Shown here: positions 31,060 through 41,454 of the stretch, piece after piece
Position numbering within the stretch: position 1 is the first letter of the stretch
Layout of the letters: every line of letters begins with the position of its first letter
NCBI GenBank assembly: GCA_963575745.1
Contig: CAUYUJ010020527.1
Location: 259,464 to 323,463, forward strand
From: Prorocentrum cordatum
Taxonomy: Eukaryota; Sar; Dinophyceae; Prorocentrales; Prorocentraceae
DNA: 64,000 nucleotides
Reading direction: 5' to 3'
Notes under the pieces: generated by a model
What the model was told of the DNA's origin: nothing
Database searches by the model: none
Seen by the model: only the letters and a program-made list of their open reading frames with translations
Translations under genes and position numbers: made by a program

Positions 31060-31587
31060 CAAGAGGCTGTTCTCGGGGCCCTCGAAGCACTAGGGTCGCG
31101 TGCATTCCGCCTTCCGCCCCAGGCAGACCATATAGCCCATCCATTCCTGACAAGACGGAGGGCGCGCAGAGGAAAGAAGAAACTACCATTTCTTGGGCCC
31201 CAGTTGAGCGCCCGCAATCTTCCGACTCTGCCGCCAGACCTCCCTCCAATTATGTTGGGTCTCCGCAGCGGCAAGTTCATCCGCCCATCCATCCTGGGCG
31301 CGTCTGCAGTCACGTCGTCTAAGTTTGCGCAGGCGCTTCAGAACAATAAAAATTCACCAACCAGAGCCAGTAGCACTATCGTCAGGGGGCAGGCGTCGCA
31401 GTCACCACAACTCTGCACGAAGGCCCTTATACCGTTGATGCGTCTGCTGGGTGTCCTCAGCCAGTGGAAACGGGCGAGGGGCGGTCGATGTCGCACCGTA
31501 TCTCTTTACAGCCAGGTCGCATAGCCCTCGATCCAAAAGATGCCAAGCGCCATCAACAGAGCCATGCCAACAATGAGCCCTCATCAC
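31060..31587 (-). pseudogene. LINE linker between endonuclease and RT
   Basis: The 31587-31402 frame gives RGLCDLAVKRYG, then PFPLAEDTQQTHQRYKGLRA, a charged helical stretch typical of this linker. Direct reading of 31330-31200 in another frame gives GWADELAAAETQHNWREVWR and then LAGAQLGPKKW, again helical. Stops and frame changes interrupt it. Confidence 0.5.
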
Positions 31588-31623
31588 CTCGCAAATCGAG
31601 GCTGTACTGGCCCATTGCTCGAC

Positions 31624-32654
31624 CTACTGTACAAATTGTTGGCGCCCATCTGTAGCACGAAACCAATCCAACATCATGCGATCTCGATCCCAGCGGAACA
31701 ATTTGCGATCCTCCTCGCGCCAGTCAAGACAGCGAGAATCCATAACCACAGGACAGTGATCAATATTCTTCGAAGCCGCGCATCTAGATTTACACAGCTG
31801 CAGCTTGAAACCAGTTCTGCACCAAACTTTGATCTGCTCAACTCGTGACATCGCCGTCTTGGGAATCGCGATATAGTCCACCCGTGTCTTGGAATTCCCC
31901 GAACCAACAAAGGTGGGGTTCCTCCTTCGAAACCATGTGTATTCACTAAAGCCAGATGATGCTGATTCATCGGCAATCGCCATAGAATACCAGAACGAGT
32001 TTCCACTTCGGGACAGGCGCGGCCCACTGCATCCCCCTCTGGCATAATCTGCAGAACGGAACCAATACGTTCGTAACCGCAGTGAAAATTACCATCGCAC
32101 AACAGAATCGGCGGATAGCGAGCTGGCAGCGAGTCCAAGACATCTGAGATACATCGAAGCAACTGACGTCTCCACTGACGCCCAGCCTCGTCGTGGGGCT
32201 CGAGCATAAAATAGACGCTCACAAAGTATAAATCATAATGTGTAGACCACCTATATCTCACAGCACCACCTCGTCCTTCCAAACCACTGGGGGTCTCCCA
32301 CGCGCGAACTCGACGATGGTTGGGGAAAATCGTCCGATCCAGAGCAATCATACATCCCGCTGAAGTGTTCGTGCCCGTCCTTCGAGTGCGTCGACGACTC
32401 GTAACATTGACCGTCTTAGTCGGCCACTGCCACACCTGCCACTTGTGCACTATCCTCCCTGCGAGAAAGAGAGATTGGTCAAATGAAATGTGCTTCACGC
32501 TTTGACATGCACCTGTGAGTGACAACACCTGGGCGGTGGAGAACTCTGCCAGCGCGTCCGAGAGGTTGCGGCGCAATGGCAGAGCCTGTGGGTTGTATTG
32601 CACACAGCGAAGTCTCCAGCCTTCTGCACCCGATGGCGTGAGCGGCCAAATCAT
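31624..32654 (-). pseudogene. LINE APE-type endonuclease domain
   Basis: The endonuclease nicks target DNA to prime reverse transcription. The 326-codon frame begins near VQYNPQALPLRRNL, which keeps the conserved first Asn. It continues SAGCMIALDR, LEGRGGAVRYRW, FVSVYFMLEP and LLCDGNFHCGYERIG, whose D-x-N matches the catalytic pair. Near 31,900 the frame changes. The 31983-31624 frame then carries NPTFVGSGNSKTRVDYIAIP, corresponding to the S.R.DYI motif, and KNIDHCPVV, corresponding to the final Asp-His. All main catalytic positions are thus visible, but only across two frames. Confidence 0.8.
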
Positions 32655-33254
32655 ATCCTGCCTTCAAGACTACGACGTCAGCACGCACGATGGCCTGCGA
32701 GGAGAGTCCCCACCTGGAAAATGCAATGGGAGCGGGGCGCCGCGCTGCTAGAAGGACCTGAGCAACACGGCAGCGCTAGCGGAAGCCAGTATGCTTGCAA
32801 TGATCTCCCGCGTTCAGATACGGAACTCACGCTGTTTCTCACCGGGTTTGAATGACGGAGAAGATGTTCTGGCAATGCGGGAACGAGCAAAACATGTCCG
32901 CCACCGTGCCCTGAGGCACTAGCTGGAGTGTCCTCAGGTCCCTTCGAGTTCTTTGCATTGAGTTCTGCAAGTATTATGGGCCCACAGCCCGGAGTTCTGG
33001 GCGCCCTCGGGCGCTTTCGGGAGCTCTAGCGCGCTCGTGGGGGGTCCCCGCGTGACTTGAGGCCAAGAGCGCGTTGTTCAGGACATGCATGTCCAACATG
33101 GATTAAAATGGCCCCGGGGACCGTCCTGGAGCCCTCTTGGGCGCCTCTTAGGCCGTCTCGGAGACCGTTGAAAGGCCAAAATCGCCAAAACCTATTGATT
33201 GTTGTATGCCGTTCGCAGTACTCCCTTTTCGTCGGTATTCAAAAAATCCCACAC
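32655..33254. other. Unassigned, upstream of the minus LINE
   Basis: The minus strand continues the LINE upstream region, but no ORF1 is recognisable. From about 32930 G/C-rich words (TCGGGCGCTTTCGGGAG) appear. No gene is seen. Confidence 0.4.
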
Positions 33255-34620
33255 GGCCCAAGAGGCCCCAAAATCACCTCCACACGGCCCGAAAGCCCCC
33301 GAGAGAGTCCCAAGAGGCCCCCAAGACGGCCCCAAGAGGGGCCCAAGAGGAGGAACACGAACTTACATGTTGAGGTCTCTGCCCCAAAATGGCTCCAAGA
33401 CGCGCCCATGAGGCCCCGAGAGGCCCCGAAGAGGCCCCCAGAGGCCCAAGACGCCCCAAGACGCCCCCAAAACCACCTCCAAGAGGCATCTGAGAGGCCT
33501 CCCAAGAGGCCCTCACAGGCGTCCAGGAGGCCTCTGACCTACAACCCAGGCGCTGTGGCGGGATGGGCACAAGGACACCAGTTCCGCCGCCCCCTGCGGT
33601 CTGGCCATAAGGGTGCGCGGCGTGCCGACCGTCTGGCAAGCTCTTGATTATTTTAGAAAGAACTCCCCGCCAGGTCTCGGCCTAGCCCGCCGGCTACCCG
33701 AAAGGCCGCGCAGATTCCCCATAAAGCTCTCCAAGACGGCCCAGGTGGCCTCCAAGACGGCCAAGATAGCCCAAGATGGCCTCCAAGATGCCTCCAAGAC
33801 GGCCAAGATGGCCCCGAGAGAGCCCAAGATAGCCCCAATATGGCCTCCAAGACAGCCCCAAAATACCTCTAAGACCGCCAAGATGGTCCAAGAGGGCTCA
33901 AGACGGCTCAAGAACCGCCCAAAAGGCCTCTAAGACAGCCCAAAAGGCCTCCAAGAGGCCCTCCGGGAAAAGAGACCCAAATCCTTGATGTTCCTCCAGA
34001 ATTTGAGAGATGTTGGCATTTGCTTCAAAACGGTTTTCGGCTAGCCCAAGACGGCCTAAGAAGCCTCCAAGATGCCTCCAAGACCGCCGAGTTAGTCCAA
34101 GAGAGCGCAAGACGGCCCAAGAAGCGCCCATCAGGCCCCTCAGACGGCCCAGGAGGTCCCCAGGGAAGGCCCACAGAGACCAACATCCTCGATTTGCTCA
34201 GGAGCTGGAAAGATGTGGGCATCTGCTCCAAAACGGCCCCCCGACGGCCCAAGATGGCCCAAGAAACCCCCAAGATCGCCCCAAGATCGCCCAGGAGGCC
34301 TCCAAGATGACCCAAGGACGGCCCAGAAGGCTCCCACGGCCCCCACAGGCCCCAAGACGACCCAAGAGGCCTCCCAAACGCCCAAGATGGCCTTCAAGAC
34401 GACCCTGAAGCGCCATAAGAGGACCACAAGACGGCCCACAGAGGCTCCCAAGACGGCTTCCGACGGCGTCAGACGGGCCAGGAACGCCGCAAGGTGGCCA
34501 AAGAGGCCCCCAAGAAGACCCCATAGGCCCCAAGGAGGCCCAAGGAGGCCACCAAGAAGCTCCAAGAGGCCTCCAGGAAGCTCCCAGGCGGCCCCAAGAA
34601 TGACCCGAGAAGCTCCAAAG
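33255..34620 (+). repeat. CAAGA-type phased repeat, largest block
   Basis: CCAAGAnGGCC steps fill 33255-33530 and 33725-34620, with a non-repetitive interval of about 190 bp. In one piece I measured (from 33729) the AAG (once AGG) steps are 10, 11, 9, 10, 12 and 11 bp apart, mean 10.5. Minus-strand ORFs read as Trp/Gly/Leu-rich repeats. Confidence 0.8.
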
Positions 34621-35160
34621 AGGTCTCCTCATCCTTCTCCTCAGCCTCATTTGTCGCCCTCTCGTCGTCCTCCAATTCCTCCCCCACGTGTTCCCCAAAG
34701 GGCTTCCACGACGGCTGGGGGAACGCAAGGTCCGATAGCGTGGCCAAACTTTGCCCAAACGTTTGGCCACATAGGCATATCATAAACGGCAGGGGGTGGC
34801 GGTGATTCGCCGCACGCGTCTTCGATATTGTGAGTGTATCTACATACACACGGAACATGCCGTCGGGCGAAGGCGCGAACGGATGGCGTAGTCTCTATTG
34901 CCTGCAGCAAGACCTTGTGATGTCAGCATGCCCACTTGAATGTTATGATGAGGAGAAGAGTTGAGAAGGAGAGAAGAGAGGAGTGGGGACGAGAAGAGAG
35001 GAGAGGGAGGGAGAAGAGAGGAAACCACCCACAGCTGGAAAGATGCGGATGCGAGGCGCGGATGCGCTTTTCTAGCGCGATCGCATGCCGGGAGCATGTG
35101 ACCATGTGCTCCGCTGCTGCCGCACCACCTTGCCACATTCGTCTACCTTGGTCCCTCGCC
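34621..35160. other. Unassigned; AG-rich patch 34940-35025
   Basis: A GAGAAGAGAGGAG-type purine patch lies at 34940-35025. No gene is seen. Confidence 0.4.
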
Positions 35161-35190
35161 CTCTCTCTCTATGTCTCTCTTTCTCTCCCC

Positions 35191-35228
<38 letters not shown>
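35161..35228. repeat. (TC)n microsatellite
   Basis: CTCTCTCT repeats with a few TTTC interruptions. Confidence 0.9.
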
Positions 35229-35229
<1 letters not shown>

Positions 35230-35469
35230 GAAATATACATCTATATTCAAGATATTATTGGCTCGCTTAGCTTCGCCACAACATCTTGTCCCTCATCCTC
35301 GTCCTTGGCGCAGGAGTGCGGATCTGGTATCTCACTGTGCTATTTGGACGACGGATTGTGTTGTGCTCGTGAACTTCATGGTTTGAGGTGTGTAGATATG
35401 GTGTGTGTTTGCGAGCTTGGCAGCCTTGGGAAGTTAGAAATGTTGTGGTTGCAAGGCGGATCACGGAGG
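35229..35469. other. Unassigned
   Basis: Mixed sequence with no gene or repeat recognised. Confidence 0.4.
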
Positions 35470-35870
35470 GCAATTATGCTGGTGGTCGTGCTCGTGCCCG
35501 TGCTGGCATTCGTGCTGGAACCCGTGCCCGTGGGTGTGCTGGTGGCCGTGCTCCTGGTCATGGTGGCGGTCGTGGTGGTGATGGTGCTGGTCATGCTGGT
35601 GGTCGCGCTGGTGGTTGTGCTTGTGGTCGTGCTGGTGGTCGTGCGGGCGGTTGTACTGGTGCTGATGCTGGTGGGGCTGGCGGTCGGGCTGGTGGTCGTG
35701 CTGCGGTCTGGTTGGTTTTCGTTGTGGTTGTCGTGCTCGTTGTCGTGCTGGTGGCCGTGCTGGTGGTCGTGCTGGAGGTGACGCCCACGGTCGTGCTGGT
35801 GGTCGCGCTGGTGGTCGTGCTCGTGGCCGTGCCGGAAGAGGGGCCCTGGTCGTGCTGATGGGGCGCACGG
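35470..35870. repeat. GGTGGTCGTGCT short-period repeat
   Basis: Triplet-phased GGT, CGT and GCT words form a 12-bp-like pattern (CTGGTGGTCGTG). Translation is Val/Leu-rich on plus and His/Asp/Thr-rich on minus. No independent coding evidence is seen. Confidence 0.85.
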
Positions 35871-35920
35871 GCGGCTCGCGCCGCGGAACCCAGGTGGGCA
35901 TGTCGTGCGCCTGGTTTCTC

Positions 35921-36172
35921 GCAAGGAATGATCATATCCAGGGGCGCGGAATCACCCAACGGGAAGAACTCTAATTTTTGGTTCACGTCGACGGCTGTTT
36001 TTTTCTTCCGAGGCCCGGGATGCGGGGAGGCTGGCGCCTTTCGGGCAGGCCAGCGCCGAGGGAGCGTCGTGAGTGTGGGTTCGATTAGGAATGAGGATAT
36101 GTAGGGGCGCAGAGCCGCTCAACAGGCCGAACCATTTTTTGGTTCATGTCGACGGCGAGTTTTCTTTGAACC
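35921..36172. repeat. Pair of ~85-bp direct repeats
   Basis: Segments 35921-36006 and 36087-36172 share GGAATGA..ATAT..AGGGGCGC, CTCAACAGG-like sequence, TTTTTGGTTCA.GTCGACGGC and a T-rich end. They lie 166 bp apart. Confidence 0.75.
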
Positions 36173-36179
36173 CTTTTGG

Positions 36180-36925
36180 GCTCTATTGAGGATCTCTGGA
36201 TGGCCTCGTGGGCCATCTTGGGGGGAGCTTAAGAAGAACTTAGGCGATGGGGGCGGGCCTCTGAGGCGAATCAGAAGATAATGAATGTGACGTCCGTAGC
36301 CCTGATTGTAGCTCCTCTTGGGGTTTTTGTTCGGTCATCGGGGGGCCCTCTTGGGCTGTCCTGGGGCCCTCGTGGGCCGTCGTGGGAGCTTGGGCCGTCT
36401 TGGGGCCACTTTGGGGCACTCTTGAGCTGTCCTGAGGCCTCCCGTGGCCCTCTCTGAGGCTTCCCGTGGCGCTCTTGTGGCCCTCTGGGGGGTCTCTTGG
36501 GGCTCTTGGGCTCTCCTTGGCTCTCTTCGGGCGCTATTCGGTCATCTTGGGATCCCACGGGGCCACCCGGAAGCCCTCTCCTCTGGGGAATATATTGGCC
36601 CGTCTTGGGGCAACCTGGGAAGCTCGCAGACCAGCCTTGTGCTGTTCTTGGCCAGAGAAGGCGGGACACACAAAATCCTTCAAACACCCACAGATAGACA
36701 ATGCTTTTTTGGCTCTTCAGGCCCTCTTGGATGTTCTCGTGAGGGCATTCTCGGCCGTCTTGAAGCCATGTTGGGCTTTCTTGGAGCGCTCTGGGGCCGT
36801 CGTGGGGCCTTCTCGGGCCTTTGTGAAGACGTTTTGGAAGTGCCTTCAATGCTTTCTGCCGTCTTGGGCGCCCGTTTTGACCAATCTTCAGGCCGTCTCG
36901 GAGCGGCCCTGGGAGCATCGGGGGA
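36180..36925 (-). repeat. CAAGA-type phased repeat, minus orientation
   Basis: GGCCnTCTTGG words are spaced about 9-11 bp; in the piece from 36470 the mean step is near 10.3. This is the reverse complement of the 33.3-34.6 kb block family. Confidence 0.75.
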
Positions 36926-37765
36926 GCCGAATTAGGTGACGGCCATCCTAAGGGTGTCCCTTATCATCTCATTCAAAAAATATATTCGTGTGAACACGCC
37001 ACCGTGCCTTCAGCACGTAGCGGAGTGCGCCCCAAGGCTCACGCAAGTGTAGAGAGTTCGAAGGATTGAAACTTCTTCAAGGCCCAGGCTACAAATTTCC
37101 CAGAAACAGCGTGGCGCTTGTGGACGTTCCACGGGCGTGGCTGGTGGGACTCCGGAACGGTGAGCCCGCCCATCCCAGAGAGCGTCGAGGCGGCCCACGA
37201 GGGCCCGATAGCAGCCCACGATGGCCTCAAGACGGTCCAAGTTAGAGGCCCCCAGGTCGCCCCGACACGCCCTAAGGAGGCTCCAAGAGGCCGCCCAGGG
37301 GGTCCTCAAGAGGTTGCGACGCGCTATTCATCAAGACTTTCCTGAAGTTGATGCTCCCCCAAAACGCAGTCACCCTCATCACGGAGTCAGACAGTTCGGC
37401 AGCGATGTCATCACAGAGCAGGCTGGGCTTTCGAAAGCTCAAGCAAATCCACCTGCACCACGCGTTCGTGCAGGGTCTCCTACGAGGGGGACGGCTGGTG
37501 CCAGGGGTCCCTACAAACAAATACAAAAAACAGGAGCCTTGAAAAGCTCCTAGAGGCCGCCCCCTAGGCCTCCAAGAGATCCCCAAGAAACCCTGCAACA
37601 GACGCGGAGAAAGAGGAGGACGAATCGGCAGGCAGCACGACGGGAGCATCAAACAACGCACACGAAAGCGGAAGCCGCAAATAATTGTCCTCTTCTGGGG
37701 GTTGGCGGACTGGCTTAAGCCTCTGGAACAATTAAGAGTGGGGAAGATCCCAAAGCTATAGGATT
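36926..37765. other. Unassigned; CAAGA-like patches
   Basis: CAAGA-type sequence reappears at about 37190-37320 and 37545-37600. The minus frame near 37470-37320 reads SFRKPSLLCDDIAAELSDSV, protein-like but unrecognised. Confidence 0.35.
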
Positions 37766-37935
37766 CAAATTGGAATCGATGTGGATTCCACTAGACATGG
37801 CGCAGATCCCAGATCAAGAGGATTTCGACTGGATCCCAGGAGGGTTCCAATCAGAATGGAGCAGATCCCAGACACAGGGGATTCCAAGTGGGTTCGACTT
37901 GGATTGCAATTGGAATCCAAGAAGGCTGGAGCTGG
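37766..37935. repeat. GGATTCCAA-type short repeats
   Basis: GGATTC, TTGGAATC and GATCCCAG words recur at irregular 12-24 bp spacing. Confidence 0.55.
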
Positions 37936-38330
37936 GGATGGCGATGACGACTAGGCAGATCGCAGATAGCAAAATGAGAAAGATGAACCAGTGACGAGAG
38001 AGGAGGGCCCCACAGCGTCCCTCCCTCTCACTGCCAAGACCTCCGACGCCATGACTTGCTCGCATCCTGGACCCCTGGAGGCCTGGGCCTCCTTTCCTGG
38101 ACACCGGCTCCTCGCCCCGAGTCGCTCTTGGCTGGTCCCGAGGCCTTCGAGTAGGGGATCGACTACAGACTTCGTCGAATCCATGACAAACATGCGGCGT
38201 CTTCCTTTGCAGATTCGACGAGGGGATCCATCCTGGGCCAGATCAATTCTGTGGCCGATCCCCTGCCTCGAGGCCTGGTGAGCCCCCCCCCCGAAGCCGA
38301 AGGCAGCCAAAAGAGCCCTCCGTCGTGACT
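37936..38330. other. Unassigned
   Basis: No gene is seen. It ends with a C run (about 38285-38293) and the GTGACT that flanks the next foldback. Confidence 0.4.
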
Positions 38331-38403
38331 CGATGGGCCTGTTTTCCGCCACCACAACCACACCACAAGGTGGTGGTGGTGGTGGTGGAAAGCAAGACCA
38401 TCA
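38331..38403. repeat. Foldback family 2, short copy with 6-bp flanking repeat
   Basis: It begins CGATGGGCCTGTTTTCC and ends GGAAAGCAAGACCATCA; the interior pairs CCACCAC with GTGGTGG. GTGACT directly precedes it (38325-38330) and directly follows it (38404-38409). This is what a target-site duplication looks like. The termini match 58572-58764. Confidence 0.75.
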
Positions 38404-38418
38404 GTGACTCTCCTTTTA

Positions 38419-38561
38419 GGGGGCCACATGCGAACCCTACCCCTAACCCCCACGATTTCTGAGGGGGGGTTCACCTTGCTCGAGAGCTCCCGAACCAAGT
38501 GAACCCCACCCTCCCCCTCAGAAATCGTGGGGGGCAGGGGTAGGGTTCGCATGTGGCCCCC
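38419..38561. repeat. Perfect-like hairpin with 60-bp arms
   Basis: Left arm 38419-38478 (GGGGGCCACATGCGAACCC, then CACGATTTCTGAGGGGG, then GTTCAC.TTG) pairs with right arm 38496-38561, with a loop of about 17 nt. The arms differ by about three substitutions and a 4-6-nt G-run indel. Confidence 0.9.
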
Positions 38562-38869
38562 TGCTTTTTGTCCGCGGCGCGAACAGGCCCCGCGCGCCTC
38601 GGCTCGGGGCACCGACCGCGGCAGGCCTCAGGAGAGGCCGTGCTCCTGCCGGGCGGGCGCGCACGCGGCCACGGCCTGCGATCCGACGTCGCCCGCCCCA
38701 CCCCCCCCCCAGCAAAAAATACCACGCCGCGAGGAACCACGCGAAGGTTCTCTGATTCGGCGTCTCGACACTATGGGCGGAAGGGAGGGGGGAGGGGGGC
38801 GGGGGGGGTGGGGCTGGCTCCGGACCTCTGCTTGATGCGACTCTGCTGGCAGGCAGGGCGTCCTACAGG
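38562..38869. other. Unassigned
   Basis: GC-rich; a GGGGGG-rich patch lies at 38775-38815. No gene is seen. Confidence 0.4.
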
Positions 38870-39085
38870 CCTCGTCAAAATGTCCAGAAATGGAAGCTGA
38901 GATCCTGGAGCGCGATGCTGTCGGGCACCTGTCAGAAAGCGCGGTCTTCAATGCTGAGAGGGTGGGGTCGATTCTGTTGACAGCACCGCGTCCGAGTCGG
39001 CAGGCATCCGTCAGCATTGGAGTAGCGCTGACCCCACCATCACCGAACTCAGAAGTCTTCTGTTTACCTTCGACGAGGCTTCTAG
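38870..39085 (+). repeat. Dispersed ~215-bp repeat, copy 1
   Basis: It matches 43993-44213 in inverted orientation at roughly 85-88% by eye. Shared landmarks are CCAGAAATGGAAG, GTCGGGCAC.TGTCAGAAAGC, GCATCCGTCAGCATTGGAGT and GAAGTCTTCTGTTTAC. Both strands are open in both copies. Confidence 0.85.
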
Positions 39086-40849
39086 GGAGGGAGACTCCAC
39101 CTGCTCGAGACAGGCGCCCGAAGCAGTCGAGACACACTCCATGGGGGGGGCAAGGGCGGGTGCGAGGGCCCGCGCCGATCGGCAACGCAACGCCTAGGAG
39201 AGCGATCACCACGGCGGGAGGGAGCCCCAGGCCATGTGTTTCTCCCGTGGCACTGCCCCGGCCGGAGCTCGGCCCGCGGGGGCCCCCGGGGCCCGACGCC
39301 GAGCGAGGGCGCCCGGCGTGGGAGGAGAGCGGCGCTGGGATCGCCGAGAGGGGCTCGCACCGCTCGGCGGCAAGCGAGGGGGGGAAGCGAGAGGGCGAGC
39401 GCGCGACGCAGACCCTCGGCCTGCACCAGCCGCACCTTCCGCGCGGCAGGTGCCGCGGCCGCAGCGGCGGCCGCAGCGGCGGCCGCGTCGCGGTCCGCAC
39501 CTGCTGCGCAGCAGGGGGCGCACCACTCGGCGGCGCACCACTCGATACGTGAGCGCTGCCACCGCCGGGAGGCGCCGGGGGAACCAGCTGCATGAGCTGA
39601 TTCGGCAAGCCCCCTTTTGCGATCCACCCTTTCTTCGGCGGAGAGGCTCAGGGGGAAGTAAGGTGAGCAGGGGCGGAGCTTCTCAGAAGGCTCGGAAGTC
39701 CCCCTGGCCTTCTGGGAAGTCTTCTGAGCCTTCCCCGAAGGCACAGAGAAAACTTCGCAGAAGGCGCGGGAAGCATTCCGAGAAGTCCCGCCGCCTTCTG
39801 AGGAGGCCCTCTCCTTCTCATCTTTCCCCCCTCCTCGCTCGCCGCCGAGCCACTTGAGGCGAGCCCCTCCACTCCTGGCGACTGCCGCGCGGATGGTCCG
39901 AGGGCGAGGGACACGGACTCCTGCCAGGGCCCCGGGGCTCAAGGCGGGGGCGCCCGTGGAGGTCGGCTCGCCAGGCAAGAGCCCCTGGAGAGCGGGGGGG
40001 CCCGCAGAGGAAGCCGTGCGCTCCTCCGGCAGTGCTCTTCGGGAGCCCACCAGCGAGGGGCGATCTTCTCCAGGCAATCCCATGCACCCGTGGGGGGGGC
40101 CCGTGGGAGGCAGCCACCTGAGCGCGCGAGCTGTGGGGAGCGGGCGCGGCCGCAGGAAGCGCGCCCCGCGCGCGGAGCACGACGTGGGGAGGGCAGCAAG
40201 GCACCCGGAATGCAGCAGCTTCTTGACGCCCGCGGACAGTCGCCGCGCAGCGCGCGCAGCAAAGAAACCCAGAGCATCCTCAACAAAAGCGTCTGGCTTA
40301 CGCAATGCTGGGCTGCATGGCGGGCAAGAGATGCGACCAGCAAGCAGGCGCGCCGCCACCAGGCAGAAGAGGAACTGGGTGGTGAGATCACCGCGTCCTT
40401 GGCAATGACCCCTCAGGGCACAGCCTCCTGTAGCGCCCTGCCTCGCCTCCCAACCGAAGGAGGTGAAGGAGACCGCAGGCGGGCTCGAATGCTTCGCCCA
40501 CTCGCGGAAGCCCCTGAGACGGCATCAACAACTTCTGGCTTCTTAATATGCGTCCCCACTGAGTTCTTGGCGTCGGCGGGCCCCATGACCCCTTCGCGCG
40601 GCGAGAAAAAAAACACGACGGCTGGCTCTTGTGGCCACTCTCGGCCTTCGAGAGGGGGGTCCTCCCGAGGCCCTGGGACCGTCAGACAACGACCCCGTCG
40701 GGATGGAAACCTGTCCCTGAGGGAGAGGGCCCAGACATTCGGGAGGTGGGTGGTCCACGGCTGTGGAAAGAGGAATAACAGGAACAACAAAAAAAACTGG
40801 CGAAGGACCCAACCATACGCAGTTGTGAATAACGCAATTGTTGGTATCG
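39086..40849. other. Unassigned GC-rich stretch
   Basis: A 425-codon minus ORF (40359-39082) and several overlapping plus ORFs exist together; neither shows a motif. A GCGGCGGCC triplet patch lies at 39450-39500 and palindromic CCTTCTGAGAAG-like words at 39670-39800. I cannot support a gene. Confidence 0.35.
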
Positions 40850-41425
40850 TCTTCGGTGGAGCTCCCTATGGGGCAGGAAACGTGTGAGGGCTGTGCCAAG
40901 ATGGGCCCAGTTGTGTCATGCGAGCGCAGCCACTGGGGCCTTCAGTGGAGCTCCCCATGGGGCCACGAAACGTGTGAGGGGTGTGCCGAAATGGGTGCGG
41001 CGGTGCCATGCGAACGCAGCCACTAGAGCCTTCGGTGGAGCGCGTTGTGGGGCCACAAAAGGTGCGAGGGGCGTGCCGACATGGGCGCGGTGGTGTCATG
41101 CGAGCGCAGCCACTGGGGCCTTCGGTGGAGCTCCCAATGGGGCCGCGAAACGTGTGAGGGGTGTGCCGAAATGGGTGCGGTGGCGTCATGCGAGCGCAGC
41201 CACTGGAGCCTTCGGTGGAGCTCCCTATGGGGCCACGAAACATGTGAGGGGTGTGCCGAAATGGGTGCGGTGGTGTCATGCGAGCGCAGCCACTGGAGCC
41301 TTCGGTGGAGCTCCCTACAGGGCCACGAAACATGTGAGGGGTGTGCCGAAGTGGGTGCGGTGGTGTCATGCGAGCGCAGCCACTGGGGCCTTCGGTGGGG
41401 CTCCCCATGGGGCCACGAAACGTGA
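40850..41425. repeat. 90-bp tandem array, over six copies
   Basis: CTTCGGTGGAGCTCC recurs at about 40850, 40940, 41030, 41120, 41210, 41300 and 41390. The unit equals 30 codons and is open in several frames on both strands (for example a plus-strand repeat with RGVPKWVRW and HASAATGAFGG). Copies differ at about 5-10% of sites. Confidence 0.95.
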
Positions 41426-41454
41426 GGGGCGTGCCAAAACAAAAACATGCGGAG

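Larger units (their letters stand above)
29358..32654 (-). mobile_element. Decayed non-LTR retrotransposon (LINE), minus strand
   Basis: On the minus strand an APE-type endonuclease (32654-31624), a helical linker (31587-31060) and a reverse transcriptase (30652-29358) occur in canonical LINE order. Each is in more than one frame, so the copy is inactive. An 18-bp minisatellite sits between linker and RT. No target-site duplication was found. The resemblance to dinoflagellate LINEs is from memory. Confidence 0.8.

Noticed and set aside
30525-31322. Plus-strand ORF with a GNSSPE hexapeptide repeat as a repetitive surface protein
   Set aside because: It lies antisense to the minus-strand LINE, and the repeat is an 18-bp minisatellite. 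There is no signal peptide or flanking domain.
33885-33915. GGCTCAAG resembling the 3' end of the dinoflagellate spliced leader
   Set aside because: Only the last few bases agree, and it falls within CAAGA-type repeat. No leader-like sequence precedes it.
38436-38450. Telomere-like CCCTACCCCTAACCCCC
   Set aside because: It is part of one arm of a hairpin and is not tandemly repeated.
39082-40359. 425-codon minus ORF
   Set aside because: Arg/Ala/Pro-rich with competing plus-strand ORFs of similar length and no motif. GC bias suffices to explain it.
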